Shown in pieces: positions 53,584 through 63,050 of a DNA stretch of 64,000 bases (position 1 is its first letter; each line of letters opens with the position of its first letter). Origin of the DNA: Oligella sp050920755 (GTDB taxonomy: Bacteria > Pseudomonadota > Gammaproteobacteria > Burkholderiales > Burkholderiaceae_B). Both the position numbers and the translations under genes were made by a program. The stretch spans positions 930,001-994,000 of the forward strand of contig NZ_CP158480.1 in NCBI RefSeq assembly GCF_050920755.1, given 5' to 3'. The notes under the pieces were generated by a model. The model ran no database searches. It worked only from the letters and a program-made list of their open reading frames with translations, and was not told the origin of the DNA.

Positions 53584-54267
53584 TTACTTAAATAAATCGA
53601 TAATTGCCCAGTTGTTTTTTTCTGCAATCTCACGTAGGGCAGGGCTTGGATTGGTTGCCACCGGATGCGTAGCTTTTTCCAATAAGGGTAGGTCATTCAT
53701 GGAGTCACTATAAAAATAGATAGTCTCAAAATCCTCTAAAGCGCCACCCAAGCTATTTAGCCATTGCTCAACACGAGTGATTTTACCTTCTTGGTATGAG
53801 GCAGTACCTACAAATTGACCGGTATAGCGGCCATTAATATATTCCGGCGTTGTGCCGATAATATGCTCGAAACCAAAGGCACGGCCAACCGGTTGAATCA
53901 CAAAGGTATTAGTAGCCGATACCAGACAGCATAAATCACCCGCACGTAAATGCTGATCGACCAGCTCAAAGGCAGCCTCAGTCATATTGGGGCGAACCAC
54001 CTCAGCCATAAAACGCTCATGATATTTACCTAAGTCAAAGGGATTGTGCATGGTTAAAAAGCTGAGTACAAAGGCGGCAGACTCCTCGATGGTTAATTGA
54101 CCGGCATCATACTTGTCCATGATTTCCTGATTTCTGCGTGCCACCTCAGCCGGATCGCCGGCCAGATGATTACGACTGAGCCACTCAATCCATTCATAAT
54201 CGGTATCAATAGGAAGAAGCGTATGATCTAAATCGAAAAGCGCAAGAGTTTTAGTAGTTATGGTCAT
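53584..54267 (-). CDS. HAD-IB family phosphatase, SerB-like
   Basis: A 227-residue haloacid dehalogenase-type phosphatase. The nucleophile motif LFDLDHTLLPIDTDYEW is at residues 10-26, motif II in CCLVSATNTFV and motif IV in YFYSDSMNDLPLLEKA. The length and cap region match the subfamily IB group often labelled phosphoserine-phosphatase-like, but the substrate is not settled. It overlaps the hda stop by four bases and precedes pcnB by 12 bases. Confidence 0.88.
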   Translation of the reverse strand: MTITTKTLALFDLDHTLLPIDTDYEWIEWLSRNHLAGDPAEVARRNQEIMDKYDAGQLTIEESAAFVLSFLTMHNPFDLGKYHERFMAEVVRPNMTEAAFELVDQHLRAGDLCCLVSATNTFVIQPVGRAFGFEHIIGTTPEYINGRYTGQFVGTASYQEGKITRVEQWLNSLGGALEDFETIYFYSDSMNDLPLLEKATHPVATNPSPALREIAEKNNWAIIDLFK

Positions 54268-54956
54268 AGGTGATGATTAAATTCAGCTTCCTGAATAAAG
54301 TTTTTAATTAGGTTTAAAGTGACTTGGCGACGCTTGGCAATAGAGTAAAGGTCTAAAGCATCTAACCAAGCAAAAAGTGAGCGGATATTACGCTCGGTGT
54401 TTTTTAAAAGCCAGTCTGTGGCTTCCTTATTGATTTTGAGATCTTTTTCATAGGCGCGCTGCTGAATCGCCAGTAAAATATCCTCGTCCTTGAGAGAGTG
54501 CAGTCTATAGGCTAGGCCCCAGCCTAAGCGATTACGCAGATCCTCACGAATCGGCATATTCAGCGGTGCCTGATCGCCCGCGATAATCAGACTAATGGCA
54601 TCCGGCTGATTTTTATGGCGCTGACAATAATTAATCAAGTCAAATAAAGTTATTTGCTGAGCTTCATCCAGATCTTGCACATCATCAACCGCCACAATCT
54701 CCGGTTTAGATTGAAGGCAAGTGTTTAAATCCCTTGGAAAATCCGCCGCCGCAAAATAGATTGTGGCAGTACGCTCTGCAGCCAGCGCTTTCAGTAGGTG
54801 GCTTTTGCCGCTACCCGGCTCACCGAAAAGATACAACATCGAACCGGCGGCGCAGTCCATCAGGCGGCTAAGAGCTTCCCAGTTCTCACCCGGCACAAAA
54901 TTATCGAAACTAAAATCTTGGCTTGGTAATAAAGCCAAAGGCAGTTGCTCAATCAT
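54264..54956 (-). CDS. hda: DnaA regulatory inactivator Hda
   Basis: AAA+ protein that, with the sliding clamp, triggers hydrolysis of DnaA-ATP to prevent over-initiation of replication. The 230-residue protein begins with the clamp-binding motif MIEQLPLALLP, then FDNFVPGENWEALSRL, the Walker A GEPGSGKSH near residue 45, Walker B VAVDDVQDL, and the sensor-II-like NIRSLFAWLDALD. It lacks the DnaA DNA-binding domain. Divergent from purM with a 135-base gap. Confidence 0.93.
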   Translation of the reverse strand: MIEQLPLALLPSQDFSFDNFVPGENWEALSRLMDCAAGSMLYLFGEPGSGKSHLLKALAAERTATIYFAAADFPRDLNTCLQSKPEIVAVDDVQDLDEAQQITLFDLINYCQRHKNQPDAISLIIAGDQAPLNMPIREDLRNRLGWGLAYRLHSLKDEDILLAIQQRAYEKDLKINKEATDWLLKNTERNIRSLFAWLDALDLYSIAKRRQVTLNLIKNFIQEAEFNHHL

Positions 54957-55091
54957 TCAAAAATCATTGTTATCACTCAGGCACAGCTGATTGATAATTT
55001 ATCGTAAAATAGGATAATCTACTTGTTGCGCAGCAAACTGCACTAACATCTAGCAATAATCATTATTCTTACATATTTGGGTATATTTCTC

Positions 55092-56141
55092 ATGACAAAT
55101 AAGCAAAACTCCCCTTTAAGTTATCGTGATGCCGGTGTGGATATTGATGCCGGTGAGGCTCTAGTTGATCGTATCAAGCCATTGGCAGCTAAAACTATGC
55201 GTGAAGGGGTTTTGACCGGTTTGGGCGGTTTCGGTGCCTTATTCGAGGTGCCTAAGCGCTATCAAGAGCCGGTTTTAGTCGCCGGTACTGACGGTGTTGG
55301 TACTAAGTTGCGTTTAGCCTTTGATTGGGACAGACACGATACGGTCGGTATCGACTTGGTGGCAATGAGTGTTAATGATATTTTAGTCCAAGGTGCCGAG
55401 CCTTTATTTTTCTTGGATTATTTTGCTTGTGGTGTGTTGGCAGTGGACAAAGCCGCCGTCGTCGTCGGTGGTGTGGCCAAGGGCTGTGAGCTTTCCGGTT
55501 GTGCTTTAATCGGTGGTGAAACGGCAGAGATGCCCGGCATGTACCCTGAGGGTGAGTATGATTTAGCCGGTTTTGCCGTTGGTGCGGTTGAAAAGTCTAA
55601 GGTGATTAACGGCGCCACGATTGCAGCCGGTGATGTGGTATTGGGTATAGCCTCAAGCGGTGCCCACTCTAATGGCTATTCTTTGATTCGTAAAATCATT
55701 GACCGTGCCGGTATTAAGCCGGACGATGCTTTTGAGGGTTGTACTTTTGGCGATGCGATTATGGCGCCGACCCGTATTTATGTGAAGCCGGTCTTGGCCG
55801 CTATTCAAGCGCATGGTGATGCGATTAAGGGGCTGGTACATATTACCGGTGGCGGTTTATTGGAAAATATTCCGCGCGTGGTGCCTGAGGGCTTGGCCGC
55901 TCATCTGCACAAGGGCGAGTGGCAGTTACCGCCGTTATTCCGCTGGTTGCAGGAGCAGGGTAATGTCGACACGCAAGAGATGTACCGCGTCTTTAACTGC
56001 GGTTTGGGTATGGTGATTGTGGTAGCTCCTGAAGCTGCCGACGCGATTAAAGCGCAGTTAAGCGCAGCCGGTGAGACCGTCTACCATATTGGTGAGATTG
56101 TGGCCCAAGGCGACGGCCCGCGTGTTTTGGTTAGGGAATAG
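55092..56141 (+). CDS. purM: Phosphoribosylformylglycinamidine cyclo-ligase PurM
   Basis: AIR synthetase, the fifth step of purine synthesis. The 349-residue protein (ATG at 55092) starts with SYRDAGVDIDAGEALVDRIK and has the FGALFEVPKRY, GTDGVGTKLRLA, SGCALIGGETAEMPGMY and VHITGGGLLENIPRV motifs. The frame is open to a TTG at 55077, but ATG gives the usual N-terminus. Its end is 21 bases from the end of convergent miaA. Confidence 0.96.
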   Translation: MTNKQNSPLSYRDAGVDIDAGEALVDRIKPLAAKTMREGVLTGLGGFGALFEVPKRYQEPVLVAGTDGVGTKLRLAFDWDRHDTVGIDLVAMSVNDILVQGAEPLFFLDYFACGVLAVDKAAVVVGGVAKGCELSGCALIGGETAEMPGMYPEGEYDLAGFAVGAVEKSKVINGATIAAGDVVLGIASSGAHSNGYSLIRKIIDRAGIKPDDAFEGCTFGDAIMAPTRIYVKPVLAAIQAHGDAIKGLVHITGGGLLENIPRVVPEGLAAHLHKGEWQLPPLFRWLQEQGNVDTQEMYRVFNCGLGMVIVVAPEAADAIKAQLSAAGETVYHIGEIVAQGDGPRVLVRE

Positions 56142-56162
56142 CTTAGGAAATACCACCGCTTC

Positions 56163-57098
56163 TTAATCAATCAGTGCTAATTGTCGGACAGTGTCCAGTA
56201 CCTGTCCCGGCACATTTTCTGAAAAGCAGTCAATTTGAATTCGTTCAGGTTGACTGCGTAACCAAGTGATTTGGCGTTTGGCCAATTGTCTGGTGGCAGC
56301 AATGCCGCGCTCCACGGCTTCATCATAGCTGCAATTGCCATCTAAATAGTCCCATAGCTGTCGATAGCCCACACAGCGGATCGAAGGTAGATCGGGATGT
56401 AAGTCTTTACGTTGATAAAGGTTCTTAACCTCATCTAAAAAGCCCATCGTCAGCATTTGCATAAAGCGTTTTTCAATTTGTTGATGTAAAAGACTACGTT
56501 CAACCGGCTCCAAACTGAGCGTTATAAAGTCATAATCATGCAAAGGCGTTTTTTGCTTAGCTATCAGTGACGACATTGGCTCGCCGCTCAGTTGCATAAC
56601 TTCCAAAGCGCGCGAAATGCGTTGACTGTCATTAGGTGCAACGCGAGCAGCCGTTTCCGGATCCAATGCACTGAGCTTTTGATGCATAGCCGGCCAACCT
56701 ATCGCAGCGGCTTCAGCCTCAATTTCTGCACGTAGGGCGGCATCCGCCTTAGGTAAATCATGCAAGCCCTCGCGCAAGGCTTTGTAATACATCATGGTAC
56801 CACCCTCAATCACGGGTAAGTTTCCACGTGATTGAATGGCCGGAATCAATGCCAGGGTATCAGCCACAAAGTCGGCCGCACTATAGCTTTCGAGCGGATC
56901 GCGAATATCCAATAAATGGTGCGGTACTTGTGCCTGCTCCTCCGCACCGGCTTTGGCCGTACCGATATCCATCGTTTTATAGATGGTGGCAGAGTCCATA
57001 GAAATAATTTCAATCGGCGTCGACTTGGCCAAAGCTAAGACAGAAGCGGATTTGCCCGCAGCCGTGGGGCCACAGATACAGAGAATTCTTGTTTTCAT
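56163..57098 (-). CDS. miaA: tRNA dimethylallyltransferase MiaA
   Basis: Adds a dimethylallyl group to A37 of tRNAs reading UNN codons. The 311-residue protein has the P-loop CGPTAAGKSAS (9-19), the catalytic aspartate region ISMDSATIYKTMDIGTAKA and the LLDIRDPLESYSAADF segment, then RCVGYRQLWDYLDG and ATRQLAKRQITWLR near the C-terminus. It follows mutL by nine bases; the mutL-miaA pair is common in proteobacteria. Confidence 0.96.
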   Translation of the reverse strand: MKTRILCICGPTAAGKSASVLALAKSTPIEIISMDSATIYKTMDIGTAKAGAEEQAQVPHHLLDIRDPLESYSAADFVADTLALIPAIQSRGNLPVIEGGTMMYYKALREGLHDLPKADAALRAEIEAEAAAIGWPAMHQKLSALDPETAARVAPNDSQRISRALEVMQLSGEPMSSLIAKQKTPLHDYDFITLSLEPVERSLLHQQIEKRFMQMLTMGFLDEVKNLYQRKDLHPDLPSIRCVGYRQLWDYLDGNCSYDEAVERGIAATRQLAKRQITWLRSQPERIQIDCFSENVPGQVLDTVRQLALID

Positions 57099-57107
57099 AG
57101 TGTTGTT

Positions 57108-59027
57108 TTACTCGCCGCGCATAAACAGTTTATCTAAATCGCCCATTGACCATTGGAACCAAGTGGGGCGACCGTGATTACAATTATCCGCTTTATCCGT
57201 GGCTTCCATGGCACGCAGTAGCGCATTCATCTCGTTAATATTAAGTATTCTTCGGGCTCTGACGGCGCCGTGGCACGCCATGGTGGCGAGAATTTCATTG
57301 CGTTGTAGCGCTAAGCGCTCACTACTGCCGATATCAGCGATATCTTTTAAGACCCCTAACACCAAACTTTCAATATCACCACGCGCTAATAAGGCCGGTA
57401 CTGCCCGAACGCTGATACTCTTAGGGCCGCTGGCACTGAGATGTAAACCCAGCTCCATTAAAAGCTCCTGCTGCAATTCCACAATCGCAACGTCTTTTTC
57501 CGTACAAGAAAGCACATAAGGGACTAAAAACTCCTGCACTACAATATCTTGCTGATCGTGCAATTGCTTTATCTGCTCATACAGTACCCGTTCATGGGCC
57601 GCATGCATATCCACCAAAACCAGACCGGCACGGTTTTGAGCCAAAATATAAATCCCGTGTAATTGACCAATGGCCATGCCCAGCGGAAAATCATCCGCGG
57701 CCGTGGTCGGCTCGCTTGAAGCGGGCGCAGTAATCGGTGTTGGAGCTGCTTGGTCAGCCGGTTCTGCCGTGTCACTACTAAGTGGGGCATAGGTAGAACG
57801 CCAATCACCCGTTGGCGGTAAATTTAAAGTGTCTTGACGATAATGATGGCCTTGATAACCGGGGTAGTTTTTGATCCCGAAATCAGTCTGATTGCGCGTG
57901 CTTGCGTGCCTTGAGTCAGCAGTAGTAGCAAGAGTCGCCTGCGACTGTTGGACGTCGTTCTGCATTGCTGAACCGTCACCGCTACGCGCTAAGGCACTCA
58001 TGACGGCATTGGCATCACTGCGGTTTTGACCACCGGTATTTGATAGGGCAGCACCCAAGGCCTGAATAAATAAGCGATAAACTGCACTCGATTCTCTAAA
58101 ACGCACCTCACTTTTAGCAGGGTGCACATTGACATCCACTAATTCCGGCGCAATCTCTAAAAACAACACGTAGGCCGCTTGACGATCACCGTGTAAGACA
58201 TCACTATACGCTTGACGAATGGCATGACTAATGGCTCTATCACGTATAAAACGACCATTTACAAAAAGATATTGTTTATCGGCACGTGCTCTGGCGGCCG
58301 TGGGGTGGATAATAATCCCATGCAGACGGGCTAAGCCATGATCCATCTGTACCTCCAGCCCATGCTCCATAAATTCTTCACCCATCACATCACGTACGCG
58401 CTGAAAGGCATCGGTCGCTTGCCATTGCTTATAGGGCTTTTGATTATGAAAAACTCTGAAACTCACCTGTGGATTGGCCATTGCCAAGCGCTCCAAGGTG
58501 TCGACGGCATGCGCAAATTCTGTGGCCTCTGTTTTTAAAAACTTACGGCGGGCGGGGATATGCTCAAATAACTGTCTGACATCCACTGTGGTGCCAACGC
58601 CTCCGGCGGCCGGACTGATTTCTTTTGAGTTGCCGCAAATACTGAAGGCATAGTCTTGATTGGTGCTACGGGAGGTAATGGTCATGCGGCTGACGGATGC
58701 GATGGAGGCCAAGGCCTCACCCCTAAAGCCCATCGAAGCCACCGACTCCAACTCTTCCAAAGAGCGGATTTTGCTGGTGGCGTGTTGGGTAAGGGCTAAA
58801 GCCAGCTCATCTTGCGGGATGCCGCTACCATCATCAATGACGCAAATACGACGTATCCCACCACCCTCCAAGCGCACTTCAATTTCCGTGCTGCCGGCAT
58901 CAATGGCATTTTCCAATAGTTCTTTAAGTACCGAAGCAGGGCGTTCAATCACCTCGCCGGCGGCGATTTGATTAATTAATTGCTCGGGAAGGGGGCGAAT
59001 TTCTTTTCTTAGACTCATGTCGTACAT
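57108..59027 (-). CDS. mutL: DNA mismatch repair protein MutL
   Basis: Couples mismatch recognition by MutS to strand incision. The GHKL ATPase region shows LPEQLINQIAAGEVIERPASV, NAIDAGSTEIEV, DDGSGIP and ATSKI in order (residues about 10-80). A variable Q/S/T/P-rich linker leads to the C-terminal dimerisation domain (QEFLVPYVLSC, then MACHGAVRARRIL). The QACHGA-like region lacks a clear DQHAxxER endonuclease motif; DMHAAHERVLYE occurs instead, which is close to it. I prefer the ATG at 59027 (MYDMSLRKEI); 59018 is possible. Confidence 0.94.
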   Translation of the reverse strand: MYDMSLRKEIRPLPEQLINQIAAGEVIERPASVLKELLENAIDAGSTEIEVRLEGGGIRRICVIDDGSGIPQDELALALTQHATSKIRSLEELESVASMGFRGEALASIASVSRMTITSRSTNQDYAFSICGNSKEISPAAGGVGTTVDVRQLFEHIPARRKFLKTEATEFAHAVDTLERLAMANPQVSFRVFHNQKPYKQWQATDAFQRVRDVMGEEFMEHGLEVQMDHGLARLHGIIIHPTAARARADKQYLFVNGRFIRDRAISHAIRQAYSDVLHGDRQAAYVLFLEIAPELVDVNVHPAKSEVRFRESSAVYRLFIQALGAALSNTGGQNRSDANAVMSALARSGDGSAMQNDVQQSQATLATTADSRHASTRNQTDFGIKNYPGYQGHHYRQDTLNLPPTGDWRSTYAPLSSDTAEPADQAAPTPITAPASSEPTTAADDFPLGMAIGQLHGIYILAQNRAGLVLVDMHAAHERVLYEQIKQLHDQQDIVVQEFLVPYVLSCTEKDVAIVELQQELLMELGLHLSASGPKSISVRAVPALLARGDIESLVLGVLKDIADIGSSERLALQRNEILATMACHGAVRARRILNINEMNALLRAMEATDKADNCNHGRPTWFQWSMGDLDKLFMRGE

Positions 59028-59030
59028 ATT

Positions 59031-59062
59031 AAAAAACCGCTCGATTTTAATCAAGCGGTTTT
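59031..59062 (-). terminator. Terminator-like hairpin immediately ahead of the mutL start
   Basis: AAAACCGCT (59033-59041) pairs with AGCGGTTTT (59054-59062). On the minus strand it is followed by TTTTTT running into the mutL start codon. It can end the tsaE-amiC transcript, or act as an attenuator or translation block for mutL, because the only SD-like bases (GAGCGG) lie in its stem. Confidence 0.6.
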
Positions 59063-59090
59063 GAGATTCAGCGCATTGTATAGGTATTGA

Positions 59091-60419
59091 TTAACCCAAT
59101 CTGGCTAATGGCGGGTTCGTTGCAAGGTAGGCTTGAAGGCCTCCTAAAATGCCCTTGGCTAAGGCCCTTTGATTGCTGGAAGAGCGTAAGAACTGCTCCT
59201 CTTGCGGATTGGAAATAAATGCTGTTTCAATCAAAATGGAGGGAATATCCGGTGAACGCAACACGGCAAAACCTGCCTGCTCCACACGACGACTGTGAAC
59301 CCCGTTAATCTTACCCAGGGAACTTAAAACACGGTGACCGATTTTTAAGGAGTCCTGAATCTGTTGTGAGGTTGACATATCTAATAAGACACTGGCCGTA
59401 CTTCGATCATGCGCACCGAAGTCCACACCACCAATCATATCGGCATTATTTTCCTTATTCGCTAACCACTTAGCGGCGGCACTACTGGCCCCCTTGGTTG
59501 ATAGCGTAAAGACGGTAGTACCGCGCGCACTGGGGTTACTAAAGGCATCAGCGTGAATGGAGACAAATATATCCGCCTTAACGCGACGTGCTTTTTGTAC
59601 GCGGACTTGCAAAGGCACGAAGAAATCCGCATCACGTGTCATATAAGCACGCATATTAGGCTGTGCATTAATCTGATCACGTAACTGCTTGGAAATGGCC
59701 AGTACGACATCCTTTTCGCGGGTGCCACGGGGACCGATAGCGCCCGGATCCTCGCCGCCATGACCGGGGTCAATGGCAATCAATACAGGACGTGAACCGC
59801 GATTACGACCGCTATTTGAAGGCGGTGCTACCGGCGCTTTAGGTGCAAGCTGTCCCTGTACCGTCGGTGCATTGGTAGTCGGGCGACTACTGCCTAATTG
59901 ATCAATCACACTCGCTAAGGGATCATCGCCGGGACTATCTAATAAAGCCATCAACGGATCATGCGCTACTTTAGGGTAGAGATCCAGTACCAAACGATAT
60001 TGATAATCACCGATAGGTTTTAAAGTAAATACTTGCGGGGCAATTTGCTGCTTTAAATCCATCACTAAACGCACCACATCGGCTCGATTTTGTGCGACTC
60101 GAATGGAGCGAATATAAGGATCATTAGGCTTAATCTGCGAGACCAAAGAGTTTAGGGCTTGGTTAAGACTGATGCCCTGTAAGTCCACCACTAAACGATT
60201 CGGATTGTCGAGCATAAAATGCTCGGCATTTAAGGGGGCGCTTAACTCGATCGTCACGCGTGTGTACTCATCAGCAGGCCACGTACGTACTGCTAATACC
60301 TGAGCAGCAGCGGCATGTGCCCACTTAGGTACCACGCTCAGGGTCAAAATGCTACCCGCAAAGCCTAAGGCACGGCGCCGTGCTATGCCTTTGTCTGTGA
60401 GTTCAAATTGTTTAGCCAT
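59091..60419 (-). CDS. amiC: N-acetylmuramoyl-L-alanine amidase AmiC
   Basis: Periplasmic zinc amidase that splits septal peptidoglycan during daughter-cell separation. The 442-residue protein has a twin-arginine signal peptide (RRRALGFAG, cut near AHAAAAQ), an AMIN domain for septal targeting (about 40-150), a linker, and an Amidase_3 domain (about 210-430) with IAIDPGHGGEDPGA, SIHADAF and the ILIETAFISNPQEE end. The gene start overlaps tsaE by 37 bases. Confidence 0.93.
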   Translation of the reverse strand: MAKQFELTDKGIARRRALGFAGSILTLSVVPKWAHAAAAQVLAVRTWPADEYTRVTIELSAPLNAEHFMLDNPNRLVVDLQGISLNQALNSLVSQIKPNDPYIRSIRVAQNRADVVRLVMDLKQQIAPQVFTLKPIGDYQYRLVLDLYPKVAHDPLMALLDSPGDDPLASVIDQLGSSRPTTNAPTVQGQLAPKAPVAPPSNSGRNRGSRPVLIAIDPGHGGEDPGAIGPRGTREKDVVLAISKQLRDQINAQPNMRAYMTRDADFFVPLQVRVQKARRVKADIFVSIHADAFSNPSARGTTVFTLSTKGASSAAAKWLANKENNADMIGGVDFGAHDRSTASVLLDMSTSQQIQDSLKIGHRVLSSLGKINGVHSRRVEQAGFAVLRSPDIPSILIETAFISNPQEEQFLRSSSNQRALAKGILGGLQAYLATNPPLARLG

Positions 60420-60910
60420 TGCTTCCCTTTGTCTGTATCTGCTGATAAAACGGCTTCTCTCCCCACCTCATGATAGTTTAAGTGCAATCTTAAATCGGGA
60501 GGGGGGAGTTGTTCATTAGCTTTTTCTGACCATTCGACTAGAACGACTGCTTGATCAAGGAGTTGCTCCTCAAAACCGGCTTCCTGCCATTCGTCAGAAT
60601 CATTAAACCTATAAAAATCAAAGTGATATAAGTATAATCTAGAAACATTATAGCTTTCAAGTAGGGTATAGGTGGGACTTTTTATTCTTCCCTTAACGCC
60701 TAGCGCTTGTAAAAAGGCACGGGCAAAAGTGGTTTTACCGGCGCCCAAATCACCGTGTAAGTAAATACGTGCACCGCTAAAATGACTGAGGTCAGGTTCA
60801 TAACTCTCTGATAAATCGGGGAAAATTGCTTTGGCCAGCGCTGTTGCCAAAGTAACGGTAGCCTCTTCATCAGCTAAAAAAAGGCGGTAATTACTTAATT
60901 CTTGATTCAT
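60383..60910 (-). CDS. tsaE: tRNA threonylcarbamoyladenosine biosynthesis ATPase TsaE
   Basis: ATPase that works with TsaB and TsaD to make t6A37 in tRNAs. The 175-residue protein has the P-loop LHGDLGAGKTTFARAFLQALG near residue 51, SPTYTLLESY, LYHFDFYRF and VLVEWSEKA, the full family set. It starts the tsaE-amiC pair, as in many betaproteobacteria. Its product also feeds TcdA (encoded at 16.0 kb), which modifies t6A further. Confidence 0.94.
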   Translation of the reverse strand: MNQELSNYRLFLADEEATVTLATALAKAIFPDLSESYEPDLSHFSGARIYLHGDLGAGKTTFARAFLQALGVKGRIKSPTYTLLESYNVSRLYLYHFDFYRFNDSDEWQEAGFEEQLLDQAVVLVEWSEKANEQLPPPDLRLHLNYHEVGREAVLSADTDKGKQWLNNLNSQTKA

Positions 60911-60981
60911 GTGAATTCTGGATATTTAAGCTAATTAATTGTTAATTAAGCAAAATTGTGACTTATTTAATCACTGTTATT

Positions 60982-61911
60982 TTAAAAATAATTCGTAAGC
61001 GTTTGTAAAAAGTTGCTTTTTACGATGAAATACAACCAAATAGGTAGAGTAAGCAAGCAGCTTAAGGTCTGTACCGAGATCACATTAGCGACTAAGCGTG
61101 CATCACCACCCATGCGCACGGCAAGGACATAAGCGGCGGGCGCAGTCGGAATGGCGGCAAAAATCATAAACATCTGCGTTTGTAGCGTACTAAAGCCCAT
61201 CACTATGGCAATGATTAAGGCAAATACCGGCATCATGACTAAACGTGTGATCGTCATCCAAGCCACGATAGGTGCATTGGCCGAGCCTTCTCTTAATTTC
61301 AGTGCAGCCCCGATACAAATGAGACCGAGGGGAATCGAAGCTTGTCCCAATTTGAGTAAAGTATTATCGACAACCGCAGGTAGCTTAAAACCAAGCAGGT
61401 TTAAACTCACTGCAAGAACCGTTGTCACTACCAAGGGATTACTGATAATCGATTTTAATACACCGCCGCCGTTGGCAGTAGCTAAAGCACGTACCGCAAG
61501 CACATTTACCAAAGGGACGGTAAAGCCGATAAACACCGCCATAGTCGCCAGACCCTCGGTGCCGCCCACCCCGGGTCCGATAGAAAGCGCTAAATAGGTA
61601 CTGAAGCGATAAACACATTGTTGAGTTGAGTTAAGCGCGCGCTGATCGACCTTTAAAAAAAACGTCACTGAAACGGCCATCAATAAACCGGCAAAAGCTA
61701 ATAATACACACGCCAGCAGTGAGGTGCCGGCGGTATTGATACTGAGTGGGCTGGCGAGTACTGAACGAAATAAAAGGGCCGGAAACATGATGAAATAAAC
61801 CATCTTTTCCGTATTCGCAAAAAACTCCCGACTGAAATTCAGCTTATTGAGCATCGTCCAACCAAGAACAACCAGGATAATATCGGGTAGAAGTAGGTAT
61901 AAAATGCTCAT
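60982..61911 (-). CDS. AEC-family membrane transporter
   Basis: A 309-residue integral membrane protein with about ten segments of the auxin efflux carrier family: LYLLLPDIILVVLGWTM at the start, the unwound-helix region PLVNVLAVRALA near residue 134, and the C-terminal repeat AAIPTAPAAYVLAVRMGGDA. Bacterial AEC members transport dicarboxylates such as malate or malonate, or amino acids; the substrate cannot be told from sequence. It is divergent from xerD. Confidence 0.86.
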   Translation of the reverse strand: MSILYLLLPDIILVVLGWTMLNKLNFSREFFANTEKMVYFIMFPALLFRSVLASPLSINTAGTSLLACVLLAFAGLLMAVSVTFFLKVDQRALNSTQQCVYRFSTYLALSIGPGVGGTEGLATMAVFIGFTVPLVNVLAVRALATANGGGVLKSIISNPLVVTTVLAVSLNLLGFKLPAVVDNTLLKLGQASIPLGLICIGAALKLREGSANAPIVAWMTITRLVMMPVFALIIAIVMGFSTLQTQMFMIFAAIPTAPAAYVLAVRMGGDARLVANVISVQTLSCLLTLPIWLYFIVKSNFLQTLTNYF

Positions 61912-61992
61912 AATAAGTTATCAGGGATATAGCAACGGTATTAAGCATCGTTTAGTATAGCCGAAATAATCAGTTTTTAAATCGGAAATAAT

Positions 61993-62886
61993 ATGCAGGA
62001 AAATGAGCTTGCGGCTTTTTTAGACAGCCTTTGGTTAGAGGACGGTTTATCTAAAAATACTTTAGCCGCCTATCGACAGGATCTGAATGCATTTATCGCT
62101 TTTTTGCAAGAGCGGCGTTCAGTCGCTACTTTATTTGCGGTAACATCTGAGGATATTCAAGCGTGGTTGGCGCAAATGCATTTACAAACCAAACCCAGTA
62201 CGGCCAATCGACGCCTGGCCACCCTGCGACGCTTCTACGCTTGGGCCATTCAAAATCATCGTATAGATGAGGATCCTTGTTTGCATATAAAAGCGGTCAA
62301 GCAGGCTGCGCGCTTTCCTAAAAGTCTTAGTGAAGCGCAAGTGGAATTGCTGTTGGCGGCACCCGACTTGAATACTCCCGGAGGACTGAGAGACCGGGCC
62401 ATGTTGGAGACACTTTATGCCACCGGGCTCAGAGTCAGTGAACTCACAGCACTTAAGATCTTTCATTTAGCTTTAAAAGAGGGCTTTTTGCGGGTGATTG
62501 AGGGTAAGGGCGCCAAGGAGCGCATCGTACCTTTAGGTGAGGAGGCTTTGTATTGGTTGGAACGCTATTTACTGGAGGCAAGACCCGAGTTGCTTAAGGG
62601 GCGCCTTGATGATGCGGTTTTTATCACGCGTTTAGGGAGTGCCATGAGTCGGCAGGCTTTTTGGCAATTGGTAAAAAAATACGCTAAGCAACAGGATATA
62701 CAGGTGCCACTATCACCACATGTGTTGAGGCACGCTTTTGCTACCCATTTACTGAATCACGGGGCGGACTTGCGGGTAGTACAAATGCTCTTGGGACATG
62801 CCGATATTTCCACCACCCAGATTTATACCCATGTGGCGCGTGAGCGGTTAAAAACCCTGCATCAAAAACACCATCCACGGGCTTAA
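61993..62886 (+). CDS. xerD: Site-specific tyrosine recombinase XerD
   Basis: With XerC and FtsK it resolves chromosome dimers at dif. The 297-residue protein has an N-terminal core-binding domain (FLDSLWLEDGLSKNTLAAYRQDL) and a catalytic domain with the full set Arg147 (ATGLRVSEL), Lys172 (GKGAKERIVPL), His243 and Arg246 (SPHVLRHAFATHLL), His269 (LLGHADIST) and Tyr278 (IYTHV). These numbers match E. coli XerD within one residue. Orientation and neighbours show a housekeeping copy, not a phage integrase. Confidence 0.94.
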   Translation: MQENELAAFLDSLWLEDGLSKNTLAAYRQDLNAFIAFLQERRSVATLFAVTSEDIQAWLAQMHLQTKPSTANRRLATLRRFYAWAIQNHRIDEDPCLHIKAVKQAARFPKSLSEAQVELLLAAPDLNTPGGLRDRAMLETLYATGLRVSELTALKIFHLALKEGFLRVIEGKGAKERIVPLGEEALYWLERYLLEARPELLKGRLDDAVFITRLGSAMSRQAFWQLVKKYAKQQDIQVPLSPHVLRHAFATHLLNHGADLRVVQMLLGHADISTTQIYTHVARERLKTLHQKHHPRA

Positions 62887-63050
62887 ATTTGGGTAATATC
62901 ATTAACAAAATGTTAAATTAGATCTAAAAGGAACTATGACTTTAGTCTTAAGTTCCCAAATATGATTGGTATTTTAATTTAGATCAATGCCATAATTTTC
63001 TTACTAATTAAAATCGATAAGAGTCAGTTATTTTTAATAAAGGAGACATG

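Noticed and set aside
61151..61597. A 148-codon frame antisense to the AEC transporter
   Set aside because: Low-complexity Thr/Ala/Pro composition typical of a shadow of a membrane-protein gene; no start signals.
61993..62886. The tyrosine recombinase as a phage or island integrase
   Set aside because: Length and catalytic positions match XerD almost exactly, and no attachment repeats or mobile genes flank it.
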